A stretch of 64,000 nt of DNA, from positions 620,001-684,000 of the forward strand of contig JAHBYP010000003.1 of the NCBI GenBank assembly GCA_019635875.1. The letters are read 5' to 3'. This stretch comes from Alphaproteobacteria bacterium. Lineage in GTDB: Bacteria; Pseudomonadota; Alphaproteobacteria; Reyranellales; Reyranellaceae. The translations under genes and the position numbers were made by a program. The notes under the pieces were generated by a model. That model was not told the origin of the DNA. It made no database searches and saw nothing but the letters and a program-made list of their open reading frames with translations. Numbering within the stretch: the first letter of the stretch is position 1; each line of letters opens with the position of its first letter. Positions 1 to 8,747 of the stretch are shown here, piece by piece.

Positions 1-1227
1 GACGACGTCTTCGAAATCGCCCGGCGCGATCGCGTAGGACAGGTTGAAGCCGTCGCAATCGCCATCCTCGAGCCATGCCTGCAATTGGTCGGCGATGGTC
101 GCGGGCGAGCCCACCAGCACCGGTCCGCGTCCGCCCACCGCGCACCACTCCGCCAGCTCGCGGATCGTCCAGGTGCGCGCCGGGTCGGCCGTGCTGAAGC
201 CCTCGATCGCCGACTGGCCGGCATTGGTCTTGACGTAGCGCAGAGGTTCCTCGGGCCGGTACTTGCCGAGGTCGATGCCGGTCCAGCCCGACAGCAGGGT
301 CAGCGCGCCGTCGTAGCTGAAGAACTCCTTGTAGGACTGCGCCTTGCGCTCGGCCTCCGCGTCGGTCTCGCCCAGGATCACGGTCTGCATGTTGAAGACC
401 AGCACGTCACGCGGATCGCGGCCTTCCGCCGCCACCAGCTCGCGCAGGCGCGTGGTGTAGGATTTCAGGATCGGAATCGTCGCCGCGCCGACGAAGACGC
501 ATTCGGCGTGCCGCGCCGCGAACTGCCGGCCGCGCGACGAGGCGCCGGCCTGGTAGATCACCGGCGTGCGCTGCGGCGAGGGTTCGGCGATGTGGAAGCC
601 GGGCACGCTGTAGTGCCGGCCGGCGTGGGCAATGGGATGAACCTTCGCCGGGTCGGCGTAGACGCCGGAGCGGCGGTCACGGACACTGGCGCCGTCTTCC
701 CAGCTGCCCTCCCACAATTTGTAGCAGACCTCCATGTACTCGTCGGCGATGTCGTAGCGATCGTCGTGCACGTTCTGCGTCGCGTGCCCGGTGTTCTTGG
801 CGCCGCTCTCGAGATAGGAGGTCACCACGTTCCAGCCGGCGCGGCCCTTGGTCAGATGATCGAGCGTGCTCATGCGCCGCGCGAAGGGATAGGGATGCTC
901 GAACGCCGTCGAGCAGGTCACGCCGAAGCTGAGATGCTCGGTGACCATCGCCATCGGCGGAATGATCAGCAGCGGATCGTTGCACGGCACCTGCGCGGCA
1001 TGGCGCAAGGCGTGGTCGGTGGTGCCGCCATAGACGTCGTAGACGCCCAGCACGTCGGCCAGGAAGACGCCGTCGAACCTGCCGCGCTCCAGCAGCTTCG
1101 CCAGCCCGGTCCAGTATTCGAGATCGGTGTAGCGGTCCGTGCGGTTGTCGGGATGACGCCACAGGCCCGGCGCCAGATGGCCGGGCGTGTTCATCGAGAA
1201 GGCGTTGAGGCGGATCTGCCGCGCCAT
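1..1227 (-). CDS. LLM-class flavin-dependent monooxygenase (NtaA/SnaA/DszA type), 3' end outside window
   Basis: Reading the minus strand from the ATG at 1227 gives 409 residues without a stop up to the window edge. The start MARQIRLNAFSMNTPGH, the internal VTSYLESGAKNTG and YDIADEYMEVCYKLWEGSW stretches, and the end DGFNLSYAIAPGDFEDVV are hallmarks of the nitrilotriacetate/DszA monooxygenase family. These enzymes use FMNH2 supplied by a separate reductase to oxidise small organic substrates. Family members run to about 440-450 residues, so roughly the last 30-40 are missing. The gene follows the carboxylesterase by 5 bp and is almost certainly co-transcribed with it. The substrate cannot be inferred. 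Confidence 0.9.
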   Translation of the reverse strand, partial: MARQIRLNAFSMNTPGHLAPGLWRHPDNRTDRYTDLEYWTGLAKLLERGRFDGVFLADVLGVYDVYGGTTDHALRHAAQVPCNDPLLIIPPMAMVTEHLSFGVTCSTAFEHPYPFARRMSTLDHLTKGRAGWNVVTSYLESGAKNTGHATQNVHDDRYDIADEYMEVCYKLWEGSWEDGASVRDRRSGVYADPAKVHPIAHAGRHYSVPGFHIAEPSPQRTPVIYQAGASSRGRQFAARHAECVFVGAATIPILKSYTTRLRELVAAEGRDPRDVLVFNMQTVILGETDAEAERKAQSYKEFFSYDGALTLLSGWTGIDLGKYRPEEPLRYVKTNAGQSAIEGFSTADPARTWTIRELAEWCAVGGRGPVLVGSPATIADQLQAWLEDGDCDGFNLSYAIAPGDFEDVV

Positions 1228-1232
1228 CGCCG

Positions 1233-2816
1233 TCAGCCGATCGCCGCCTTGCGCCACAGCGGTCGCGCCTCGGCGTCGGGATCGTTCACCACGCGGCATT
1301 CGCCGTCGAACACCATCGTCGCGCGCGTCCCGGTGTCGTAGGCCGGCCACGCCGGGATCGAGTCGTTCGACGGATTGCCGGTGCGCGCGAAGGTCGCCCA
1401 GGTCTTCGAGACCCTGTCGGCCAGCGCCTGGGCGCCCGGCTTGTGGTGCTGCTCGCCGATGACGTGCAGCGTGTCGAAGACGAACGGCACGTCGACCGAA
1501 TGCGGCGCCTTGAGCTTGCCGCCATGGGCCGGCGTCTGCCAGTCGAGCCGATAGGTCCACACCGGCGCCTTGCCGCGCAGCGCCTTGGCCTCGGCCTGCA
1601 TGATGGTGCGCACGCCGAAATTCGACGCCGTCAGCGCCGTGATCAGCCGATCGCTCGGGCTCGCCTCGGGATCGCGCTTCTTGTAGTAGGCCAGTACCGC
1701 GTCGGTCTGGCTGCCGGCGACGGCCGAGATGCGCTCGCGCAGATCGTCCTCGGTGATGGCGCGGTTCCACACCGCGTTGTCGGGCGCCAGGAAGATCGCC
1801 GATTCGTCCTTGGTGTCACCGACCATCAGCGGGATGTCGTCGGAAATCGATGGTGCGTTGGGGAAGAACGGGTGCTGCGGCAGCACCGTGCCGTCGATCA
1901 CCGGGCCGAAATTGTAGCGGTCGAGCAGCGGATAGCGCGGCCTGGGCAGGCTGCGCTGCGCCGTGGCGACCGCGTCGAGCATCTTGTCGATCGGCGTCGA
2001 CTGCAGCGCGGCGATGCCGTCCTTGCCCAGGGCGAAGGATTTCAGCACCGCCTCGGCCAGGCGGTTGGTCCGCTCGCGCTCGGCGAAGCGCACGCTGCTG
2101 CCGCTCTGCACGATGGCCTTGTGGAACAGGCGCCTGGCGTCGGGCATCGCCAGCAGCGCGCTGACTTTGCCGCCGCCGCCGGACTGGCCGAAGATGGTGA
2201 CGTTGCCCGGGTCGCCACCGAAACGTGCCGCGTGCTCGCGCACCCATTTCAGCGCCTCGACGAGATCGAGCACGCCGAGATTGCCGGATTGCGCGAAGCG
2301 CTCGCCGCCGATCTGCGACAGGTCGAGATGGCCGAAGATGTTGAGGCGATGGTTGACCGCGACCACGACCACGTCCTGGCGCCGCGCCAGGTTGACGCTG
2401 TCGTAGCGCGGCGAGTTGGCCGAGCCGTAGGAGAACGCGCCGCCGTGCAGCCAGACCATGACCGGCCGCCTGGCGTCATCGCAGCCCGGCGTCCAGACAT
2501 GCAGCGTCAGGCAGTCTTCGCCCACTGGCAGCGTGTCGACCGGTCCCCACACCGTGGCCAGCTCAGGCCGTTGCGGCGCGGCGGCCGCCTGCGGCGAGCG
2601 GCCGGCATAGTTGATCGCCTCGCGCACGCCGCTCCACGGCTCCGGCTTGCGCGCCGGGCGGAAGCGGTTGGTGCCCGCGGTCGAGGCACCGTAGGGAATG
2701 CCCTTGAAGACGTGCACGCCGTGCCGCGTCAGGCCCTGCACCTTGCCGCATGCGGTCTCGACGACGGGCGAGCGCGTGGCTTTCTCTTGGGTCAGGGACT
2801 CGACGTCGCCGGCCAT
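1233..2816 (-). CDS. Type B carboxylesterase
   Basis: An alpha/beta-hydrolase of the carboxylesterase/para-nitrobenzyl esterase family, 527 residues, the usual length. Visible landmarks are the EDCLTLHVW block near residue 100, the oxyanion-hole motif WLHGGAF near 124, the nucleophile elbow FGQSGGGG with Ser near 212 (Gln replaces the usual Glu), and a C-terminal catalytic-His region KAPHSVDVPFVFD. I chose the ATG at 2816 rather than 2822 because GGAGG lies 7 nt before it and only 2 nt before the first ATG. It would hydrolyse a carboxyl ester. Position 5 bp before an LLM monooxygenase and downstream of an MFS exporter suggests a small catabolic or detoxification operon. No signal peptide is evident. 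Confidence 0.9.
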   Translation of the reverse strand: MAGDVESLTQEKATRSPVVETACGKVQGLTRHGVHVFKGIPYGASTAGTNRFRPARKPEPWSGVREAINYAGRSPQAAAAPQRPELATVWGPVDTLPVGEDCLTLHVWTPGCDDARRPVMVWLHGGAFSYGSANSPRYDSVNLARRQDVVVVAVNHRLNIFGHLDLSQIGGERFAQSGNLGVLDLVEALKWVREHAARFGGDPGNVTIFGQSGGGGKVSALLAMPDARRLFHKAIVQSGSSVRFAERERTNRLAEAVLKSFALGKDGIAALQSTPIDKMLDAVATAQRSLPRPRYPLLDRYNFGPVIDGTVLPQHPFFPNAPSISDDIPLMVGDTKDESAIFLAPDNAVWNRAITEDDLRERISAVAGSQTDAVLAYYKKRDPEASPSDRLITALTASNFGVRTIMQAEAKALRGKAPVWTYRLDWQTPAHGGKLKAPHSVDVPFVFDTLHVIGEQHHKPGAQALADRVSKTWATFARTGNPSNDSIPAWPAYDTGTRATMVFDGECRVVNDPDAEARPLWRKAAIG

Positions 2817-2952
2817 CGGCATTCCTCCAGGTTCGTTGGGCTGGAGCCTGCGCCCGCAGTCTACAGCACGTCAACGCCATCGCTGCCTGTGTCTTGAGGC
2901 GCCCCAGCGTCAGCGCCCGACGCGCAACGACGCGTCCGCCTCCGGCGGAATA

Positions 2953-2995
2953 CCTTTCCTTTCCTTTCCCCTTCCTTTCCCTTCCCTTCCTTTCC
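2953..2995. repeat. 43-nt pure pyrimidine tract
   Basis: An uninterrupted C/T run on the + strand, built from irregular CCTTT and CCCTT units, between the MFS gene and the esterase gene. On the transcribed (minus) strand it becomes a GGAAAGG-type purine run upstream of the esterase start. It is the only low-complexity sequence of this kind in the window. Confidence 0.85.
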
Positions 2996-3053
2996 ATCCT
3001 GTGCCGGCACCGTACGAGCACAGGACTCCTCCGGTGCCGGTCCCGGCAGGTGC

Positions 3054-4448
3054 TTACAGCGGTTCCTTGCGCGCCCGGCGTGAGAGGCGCAACCCCGACG
3101 TGGCGATGCCGAGGATGGCGAAGCCGGCGCCGATCAGGATCGCGACCGTCGGCGCCGTCGCGGGCGCGGCGACCAGGCCGAAGACCATGGCGACGATCGC
3201 CGCGCCGAAGGTCTGGCCCATCAGCCGCGCCGTCGACATGATGCCGCCGGCGCTGCCGCTGCGCTCGCGCGGGATGTTGGAGACCATCAGCCGGTTGTTG
3301 GGCGTCTGGAACAGCGCGAAGCCGATGCCGCACAGCGCCGTGCGCCAGGCGATGTTCCAGCCCGAAGGATCGTCGGGCAGCAGCGCCAGCGACACCAGCC
3401 CGCTGCACATGCAGCTGAGCCCGATCGCGCCCAGCAGGCCGGCGGGATGGCGGTCCGCCAGGCGTCCGGCGATCGGCGCGGTGAGCGCGAGGCCGGCCGG
3501 CCACGGCGTCATCAGCAGGCCGGTGTCGACCTGCGAACGGCCCAGCACGTCGTGCAGGTAGAAGGGCAGCGCCACCACGCCGCAGCCCTGCGCCGTGAAG
3601 GCGATCGAGGAGGACAGCACCGAGAGCGCGAAGACCGGACGACGGAACAGGTCGATCGGCAGCATCGGCGTCGTCAGCACCTTCTGCCGGCGCAGGAACA
3701 GCCAGCCGAAGACCAGCGCCGCCGCCACCACGCCCAGCACCACCGGCAGGGGCTGGCCGTGACCGACGCCGTCGACGCCGAAGATCAGCAGGCCGAAGGT
3801 CAGGCCGCTGAGGAAGGCGCTGGGCCAGTCGAAGGGATAGCGCGGCACGCGCACGCGCGGCAGGGTCCAGATCGACAGAACCAGGGCCGCGAGCCCGATC
3901 GGCAGGTTGAAGGCGAACAGCCATGGCCAGGGTGCTACTGCGAGGATCGCCGCGGCGATGCTCGGTCCCGACGCCGAGGAGCCGGCGACGATCAGCGTGT
4001 TCACGCCCATGCCGCGACCGAGCTGCGCGCGCGGGTAGGTGAAGCGCACCAGCGCGGCGTTGACCGCCATGATGCCGGCGGCGCCCAGCCCCTGGAACAC
4101 GCGCGCGATCACCAAGGTCTGCAGCGAATCGGCCAGCGCGCAGGCCAGCGAGGCCAGCAGGAAGATCGCGATGCCGCCGCGATAGACCCGCGTGTAGCCG
4201 ACGATGTCGCCCAGCGACGACAGCGGCAGCAGCGCCACCGTGACCGCGATCTGGTAGGCGGTGACGATCCAGATCGAGGTCGCGGGATCGACGCCGAGAT
4301 CCCGGCCCATCGCCGGCAGCGCGACGTTGGCGATCGCGGTGCTCAGCACCGACAGCGACAGGCCCAGGGTGATGGTGGCGACCGCCCAGTAGCGGCGCGG
4401 GACGGGCAGGCCGTCCTGCGCCTCCAATGCGGAGCGGATATCGCTCAT
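3054..4448 (-). CDS. MFS transporter (DHA2-like drug/metabolite exporter)
   Basis: A polytopic membrane protein of 464 residues with long hydrophobic segments throughout. It carries an MFS motif A-like loop SLGDIVGYTRVYRGG after the second helix and IARVFQGLGAAGIMAVNAALVR typical of the EmrB/DHA2 branch, with probably 12-14 membrane helices. The open frame extends upstream to 4532, but those 28 extra codons are a translation of palindromic repeat A, so the start is placed at the ATG at 4448 (MSDIRSALEAQDG). Proton-driven export of a small compound is the family role. The esterase gene follows on the same strand after about 240 bp. Confidence 0.88.
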   Translation of the reverse strand: MSDIRSALEAQDGLPVPRRYWAVATITLGLSLSVLSTAIANVALPAMGRDLGVDPATSIWIVTAYQIAVTVALLPLSSLGDIVGYTRVYRGGIAIFLLASLACALADSLQTLVIARVFQGLGAAGIMAVNAALVRFTYPRAQLGRGMGVNTLIVAGSSASGPSIAAAILAVAPWPWLFAFNLPIGLAALVLSIWTLPRVRVPRYPFDWPSAFLSGLTFGLLIFGVDGVGHGQPLPVVLGVVAAALVFGWLFLRRQKVLTTPMLPIDLFRRPVFALSVLSSSIAFTAQGCGVVALPFYLHDVLGRSQVDTGLLMTPWPAGLALTAPIAGRLADRHPAGLLGAIGLSCMCSGLVSLALLPDDPSGWNIAWRTALCGIGFALFQTPNNRLMVSNIPRERSGSAGGIMSTARLMGQTFGAAIVAMVFGLVAAPATAPTVAILIGAGFAILGIATSGLRLSRRARKEPL

Positions 4449-4456
4449 CTCAACCT

Positions 4457-4557
4457 GTCGTCCTGAGCGAAGCGAAGGACCTTGCGGTATCGCGACCAGA
4501 CGCAAGCGTGGTGTCGGCTCGCACCACCGCAAGGTCCTTCGCTCCGCTCAGGACGAC
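4457..4557. repeat. Palindromic repeat family A, copy 1
   Basis: Inverted repeat with arms GTCGTCCTGAGCG...AAGGACCTTGCGGT and its complement, separated by about 35 bp of variable loop. It lies between two same-strand genes, 8 bp before the MFS start. Other copies are at 12821, 13147 and 21825. When transcribed it would form a long hairpin. Confidence 0.9.
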
Positions 4558-4565
4558 AATGCATG

Positions 4566-5453
4566 TCAGATCCGCACCTCGCGCTTCAGCGAGGTCTCGT
4601 AGACCCGCATCATCGAGGCGGTGTCCGACGGACCCAGCCCCATGCCGCGCGCCAGCCGCATCAGGTTGTGCGTGGCGGCGGCGAGCGGCGTGGGCGCGCC
4701 GAGCTGGTCGGAGAGCTCGAGCGCGAGGTGCATGTCCTTGTAGGCGAGGTCGAGCGCGAAGGAGGCCTTGAAGTTGCCCTTCATCACGCGGTCCGAGAAC
4801 ATGCGGTAGGCGTTGGAATTGCCGCTGCTGTTGGAGATCACCTGCTGCAGCTTGGCCGGATCGATGCCGGCCATCTCGCCCAGCATCATGCCCTCGGCCG
4901 CCGCCGCCATGTTGCAGAAGGCCATCATGTTGTTGACCAGCTTGGCGATGGTACCGGTGCCCAGCTCGCCCATGTGCAGCACGTTGGCGCCGAACGATTG
5001 CAGCATCGGCAGGTGCGCGTCGAACGCCGCCTTGTCGCCGCCGACCATGATGGCGATGGTGCCGGCCTCGGCGCCAACCACGCCGCCGCTGACCGGCGCG
5101 TCGAGCATGACGATGCCCTTCTCCTTCAGCTTCGCCGCGATGGCGCGCACGTTGGTCAGCGCATTGGTGCTGAGATCGAAATAGACCGTGCCCGGCCTGG
5201 CGTTCTCGAGGATGCCGCCCGGCCCCACGGCCACCGCCTCGACATCCTTGGGCATCGGCAGCGAGGTCATGATCACCTCGTTGGACGCGGCGATCTCGGC
5301 GATGCTCTTGCCGGCGCTCGCGCCGAGATCGGTGCAGGCCTTGACGCTGGCCGGGTTGAGGTCGAACACGGTGACCGTGTGGTTGGTCTTCTTGATGATG
5401 TTGCGGCACATGGGCCCGCCCATGTTGCCCACGCCGATGAAGCCGATCTTCAT
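4566..5453 (-). CDS. 3-hydroxyisobutyrate dehydrogenase-family NAD(P)-dependent oxidoreductase
   Basis: 295 residues, the normal family length. The N-terminal Rossmann motif is GFIGVGNMG (residues 4-12). The substrate-binding signature DAPVSGGVVGAEAGT spans 118-132, and the catalytic Lys is K171 in IAKLVNNMM. The C-terminal helical domain is complete. The family oxidises 3-hydroxyisobutyrate and related beta-hydroxyacids such as tartronate semialdehyde; the specific substrate here is not decided by the sequence. AGGAGGGG sits 6 nt before the ATG. It is upstream of the MFS gene on the same strand, separated by palindromic repeat A. Confidence 0.9.
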   Translation of the reverse strand: MKIGFIGVGNMGGPMCRNIIKKTNHTVTVFDLNPASVKACTDLGASAGKSIAEIAASNEVIMTSLPMPKDVEAVAVGPGGILENARPGTVYFDLSTNALTNVRAIAAKLKEKGIVMLDAPVSGGVVGAEAGTIAIMVGGDKAAFDAHLPMLQSFGANVLHMGELGTGTIAKLVNNMMAFCNMAAAAEGMMLGEMAGIDPAKLQQVISNSSGNSNAYRMFSDRVMKGNFKASFALDLAYKDMHLALELSDQLGAPTPLAAATHNLMRLARGMGLGPSDTASMMRVYETSLKREVRI

Positions 5454-5480
5454 GCCCGTCCCCTCCTGGTTTGGCTGCTG

Positions 5481-5561
5481 CTGTCATTCCGAGCGCAGCG
5501 AGGAATCCTTTCAGTCCCTCTCAATCTAGCGAAAGATTCCTCGCTGCGCTCGGAATGACAG
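5481..5561. repeat. Palindromic repeat family B, copy 1
   Basis: Near-perfect inverted repeat with arms CTGTCATTCCGAGCGCAGCG and complement, and an inner AGGAATC/GATTCCT pair. It fills the divergent gap between the dehydrogenase and the GT87 operon. Related copies lie at 17702 (split by IS30), 19444, 35309 and 53765. Confidence 0.9.
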
Positions 5562-5622
5562 GAATGCGCGATACTTCCGCGCGGCTTGCCTCCTGCAAGG
5601 TTCGCGCCCACACTTCGCGCGC

Positions 5623-6783
5623 GTGAGAATCGGGGACCTGTTCACGGAAGAACGCGTGGCGCGCGTGGCGAAATTCGCCGCGCTGGGCTTCGCGATCGCC
5701 TTTGCCGCGCTGCTCACCCAGTCGCGCGACCTGGTCTTTTCCTCCGGCCGCGCCGTGGGCGCCGACTTCGTCACCTTCTGGGCGGCGTCCGATCTGGCGC
5801 TGTCGGGCCGGCCCGCCTCGGCCTACGACGAAGCCGCGATCATCGCCGCCGAGCGCAAGGCGCTGCCCAAGGCCCAGGACGTCTATCTCTGGCACTACCC
5901 GCCGCCGTTCCAGCTCGTCGTGCTGCCGCTGGCGCTGGTGCCGTATCTCTGGGCCTACGGCCTGTGGCTCGCCGCGTGGCTGGCGATCTATGCCGCGACC
6001 TTTCGCGCCGCGTTCCGCGACCCGGCGCCATTCTGGCTGGCGATCGGCGCCTCGGCCGTCTACGTCAACGCGCTGCACGGCCAGAACGGGCTGATGACCG
6101 CCGCGCTCGCCGCCGGCGGCCTGCTGCTGCTCGAGCGCAAGCCGCTGCTGGCCGGCTTGCTGATCGGTGCGCTGTGCTACAAGCCGCATCTGGGCCTGCC
6201 GCTGGGCCTGCTGCTGCTCGCCGGCGGACATTGGCGCGCCGCCTTTGGCGCGGTGCTGTCGGCGATCGCGCTGTGCGGCTTCTCCGCCCTGCTGTTCGGT
6301 ATCGACACCTGGCAGGCCTTCCTCGCCAACGCCGCAACGGCGCGCGCGGTGCTCGAAGGCGGCGCCGTGCCCTGGCACAAGATGGCCTCGATGTTCGCCA
6401 CGGTGCGGCTGGCGGGCGGCGGCCTCGGACTCGCCTACATCGTGCACGGCGCGGTGGCGGCAGCCGTCCTGGCGATGACGATGCTGGCGTGGCGGCGGCC
6501 CGGCCTGTTCGAGCTGAAGGTCGCGCTGGCCGTGCTGACCGCGCTGCTCGTCTCGCCCTATCTCTTCGACTACGACCTCGCCGTGACCGCACTGGCGCTG
6601 GGCCTGCTGCTGCGCGACGGCTTCGCCCGTGGCTGGCGGCCGGGCATGCGGCCGGCGATCGTCGTGCTGTGGCTGGCGCCGGCGGTGCTGTCCTATGTCG
6701 CCGAGGCGACGCACGTCCAGCTGCAGCCGATCGTGCTGCTGGCGGCGTGGCTGCTGACATGGCAGAGACTGCGCGCGGCATGA
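5623..6783 (+). CDS. GT87 (DUF2029)-type membrane glycosyltransferase, first tandem copy
   Basis: 386 residues with about ten hydrophobic segments. Landmarks shared with GT87 polyprenyl-phosphate mannosyltransferase-like proteins are YPPPFQLVVLPLA, a luminal ALHGQNG loop, CYKPHLGLPLGLLLLAGG, and SPYLFDYDL near the C-terminus. The family transfers a sugar from a polyprenyl-phosphate donor on the periplasmic side of the membrane; acceptor and sugar are unknown here. The GTG at 5623 matches the start of the second copy (MTNLFTEARV versus MRIGDLFTEERV). Its TGA overlaps the ATG of the next gene (ATGA), so the two copies are translationally coupled. Confidence 0.85.
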   Translation: MRIGDLFTEERVARVAKFAALGFAIAFAALLTQSRDLVFSSGRAVGADFVTFWAASDLALSGRPASAYDEAAIIAAERKALPKAQDVYLWHYPPPFQLVVLPLALVPYLWAYGLWLAAWLAIYAATFRAAFRDPAPFWLAIGASAVYVNALHGQNGLMTAALAAGGLLLLERKPLLAGLLIGALCYKPHLGLPLGLLLLAGGHWRAAFGAVLSAIALCGFSALLFGIDTWQAFLANAATARAVLEGGAVPWHKMASMFATVRLAGGGLGLAYIVHGAVAAAVLAMTMLAWRRPGLFELKVALAVLTALLVSPYLFDYDLAVTALALGLLLRDGFARGWRPGMRPAIVVLWLAPAVLSYVAEATHVQLQPIVLLAAWLLTWQRLRAA

Positions 6784-7967
6784 CCAACCTGTTCACCGAG
6801 GCGCGCGTCGCGCTGTTCGCCAAGGCGATCGCCATCGCCTTCCTGCTCGCCTTCATCGCCACCCTGGCGTCGATGCGCGACATGATGCTGTCGCCCAATC
6901 GCGGCTTCGGCGGCGACTTCATCGCCTTCTACGCCGCCGGCACGCTGGCGCGCGAGGGCCGGCCGCAGGCGGCATACGACATGGCGACGATCACCGAGGC
7001 GGAGAAGCGCGCGCTGCCGCAGGCGACCTACGCGCTGATGTACGCCTATCCGCCGGTCTTCCAGATGGTGCTGAAGCCGCTCGCCGGCCTGCCCTATGTC
7101 TGGGCGTACATCGTGTGGGCCGCCGTGCTGTTCGCGCTGCACGTCGCGGTCTGGCGCATCGCCTTCGGCGACACGCCGGCCTTCTGGGCGGCGCTGGGAT
7201 GCTCGGCGGTCTATCTCAACGTGCTGCACGGCCAGAACGGCCTGCTGAGCGCCGCGTTGCTCGGCATCGGCCTGCTGTCGCTCAGGCACCGGCCGCTGCT
7301 CGCCGGCATGGCGATCGGCGCGCTCTGCTACAAGCCGCAGCTCGGCATCTCGGTCGGCCTGCTGCTGATCGCCGGCGGGCAGTGGCGCGCCGTCGGCGGC
7401 GCGGCACTGTCGGTCGCGGCGCTCTGTGCCGCGTCGGCGGCGGTGCTCGGTCTCGATGTCTGGCGCGCCTTCATCGAGCAGGGTGGCGACGCGCGCATGG
7501 TGCTCGAGGGCGAAGGCGGGCCGCTCGACAAGATCGCCAGCGTCTACTCCCTCGTGCGCAAGCTCGGCGCGCCGGTGGCACTCGCCTATGCGCTGCACGG
7601 CATCGTCGCGCTGGGCGTGATGGCGCTGGCGGTTCGCGCCTGGCGACGCGGTGGCGAGGAGCTGCCGCGCATCGCCATGGCGGCGGCGACGGTGCCGCTG
7701 GTCTCGCCCTATCTCTTCGACTACGACCTCGCGGTCATCGTGCTGCCGATCGGCGCGCTGCTGGTCGACGGATTTCGCAATGGCTGGATGCCGGGCATGC
7801 GGGCCATCCTGCCGATCGCCTGGCTCGTGCCGGCGATCGCGCCCAATCTGGCGGAGCACACCGGATTGCAGATCATGCCGCTTGCCAGCCTCGCCCTGTT
7901 CCTGATGGCGTGGCGGCGCTGCGCGACGAAGGCCATCGAGGGCAGCGGACAGGCACGATGGATCTGA
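6780..7967 (+). CDS. GT87 (DUF2029)-type membrane glycosyltransferase, second tandem copy
   Basis: 395 residues, clearly paralogous to the preceding gene along its whole length. It shares LFTEARV, ADFIAFYAAG-like, AYPPVFQMVLKPLAGLPYVWAY, VLHGQNGLL, GALCYKPQLGIS and SPYLFDYDLAV. It starts at the ATG of an ATGA overlap at 6780. The open frame continues upstream to 5586, but that part is only a shadow of the first copy. It ends inside the start region of the TauE/SafE gene (10-bp overlap), so all three genes form one operon. Two diverged copies side by side suggest different donor or acceptor preference, or a heteromer. This is an inference. Confidence 0.85.
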   Translation: MTNLFTEARVALFAKAIAIAFLLAFIATLASMRDMMLSPNRGFGGDFIAFYAAGTLAREGRPQAAYDMATITEAEKRALPQATYALMYAYPPVFQMVLKPLAGLPYVWAYIVWAAVLFALHVAVWRIAFGDTPAFWAALGCSAVYLNVLHGQNGLLSAALLGIGLLSLRHRPLLAGMAIGALCYKPQLGISVGLLLIAGGQWRAVGGAALSVAALCAASAAVLGLDVWRAFIEQGGDARMVLEGEGGPLDKIASVYSLVRKLGAPVALAYALHGIVALGVMALAVRAWRRGGEELPRIAMAAATVPLVSPYLFDYDLAVIVLPIGALLVDGFRNGWMPGMRAILPIAWLVPAIAPNLAEHTGLQIMPLASLALFLMAWRRCATKAIEGSGQARWI

Positions 7968-8695
7968 CGTTTTTTGCCATCGTGGTCGGTGCGTTTCTTC
8001 TTGCCGGCGTGGTCAAAGGCACCGCTGGCATGGGACTGCCGCCCACCGCCGTCGCGCTGACGACGCTGGTGCTGCCGATGAGCGATGCGCTGGCACTGCT
8101 GACGGTGCCGACCCTGGCGACGAATGTCTGGCAGGCGTTCTGGGGCGGCCATTTCCGCACAATGCTGCGTCGCTTCTGGGTCATGGGTATCGCGATCACC
8201 ATCGGCATCTTCGTTTCCGCGCTGACTCTGCGCAGCCTGGGCTCGCCGCTGTCGGTCGGACTGCTCGGCGTGATCCTCGTGATTTTTTCGTTAACCGCCT
8301 TCGTCGCGTGGCGGCCATATGTGTCGCCACGACACGAATGGTGGGCCAACCCGCTGAGCGGCGTGGCGACGGGACTCGTCGGCGGCGTGACCGGCATGGC
8401 AGCGGTGCCGTTCCTGCCCTACATGCAGTCGCTGTCGCTCACGCGCGACGAGTTGATTCAGGCGCTGGGCATTCTCTTCGTGGTGTTCACGGCCGCGTTG
8501 ATGATCGCACTCGCGGATGCTGGTGCATTCACGATCACCAACGGCGTCGGCACTTTGGTAGCCACTGCACCGACATTTCTCGGCGTTTGGCTTGGACAAA
8601 GATTGCGTCGCGCAGTGTCGCCTGAAGCGTTTCGCAAGTTGTTCCTCGCCGTGATGTTCGGCGTCGGCGCATATCTTTCGCGCGGTCTTTTCTGA
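7958..8695 (+). CDS. TauE/SafE-family membrane permease
   Basis: 245 residues with about eight hydrophobic segments and the two-repeat architecture of the sulfite-exporter TauE/SafE family. The first half has AGVVKGTAGMGLPPTAVAL and the second half the matching GLVGGVTGMAAVPFLPYM. Members export sulfite, sulfoacetate or other organic anions, or take up related compounds; the substrate cannot be told from sequence. The ATG at 7958 lies within the last codons of the second GT87 gene (10-bp overlap), so expression is coupled. Base composition toward the 3' end is slightly AT-richer than in the neighbours. Confidence 0.85.
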   Translation: MDLTFFAIVVGAFLLAGVVKGTAGMGLPPTAVALTTLVLPMSDALALLTVPTLATNVWQAFWGGHFRTMLRRFWVMGIAITIGIFVSALTLRSLGSPLSVGLLGVILVIFSLTAFVAWRPYVSPRHEWWANPLSGVATGLVGGVTGMAAVPFLPYMQSLSLTRDELIQALGILFVVFTAALMIALADAGAFTITNGVGTLVATAPTFLGVWLGQRLRRAVSPEAFRKLFLAVMFGVGAYLSRGLF

Positions 8696-8747
8696 GACGA
8701 TTTTTCCACAGCAGTGCGAATCGCAATCGTCATGCGCCTCGTCAGCG

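Noticed and set aside
85-1341. 418-residue plus-strand open frame opposite the monooxygenase
   Set aside because: High-GC antisense shadow: Arg/Ala/His-rich, no domain pattern, while the opposite strand reads a clear LLM monooxygenase.
4449-4532. Possible 28-residue N-terminal extension of the MFS transporter
   Set aside because: The codons fall in palindromic repeat A (same peptide LRSGR appears at other repeat copies), so the internal ATG was chosen.
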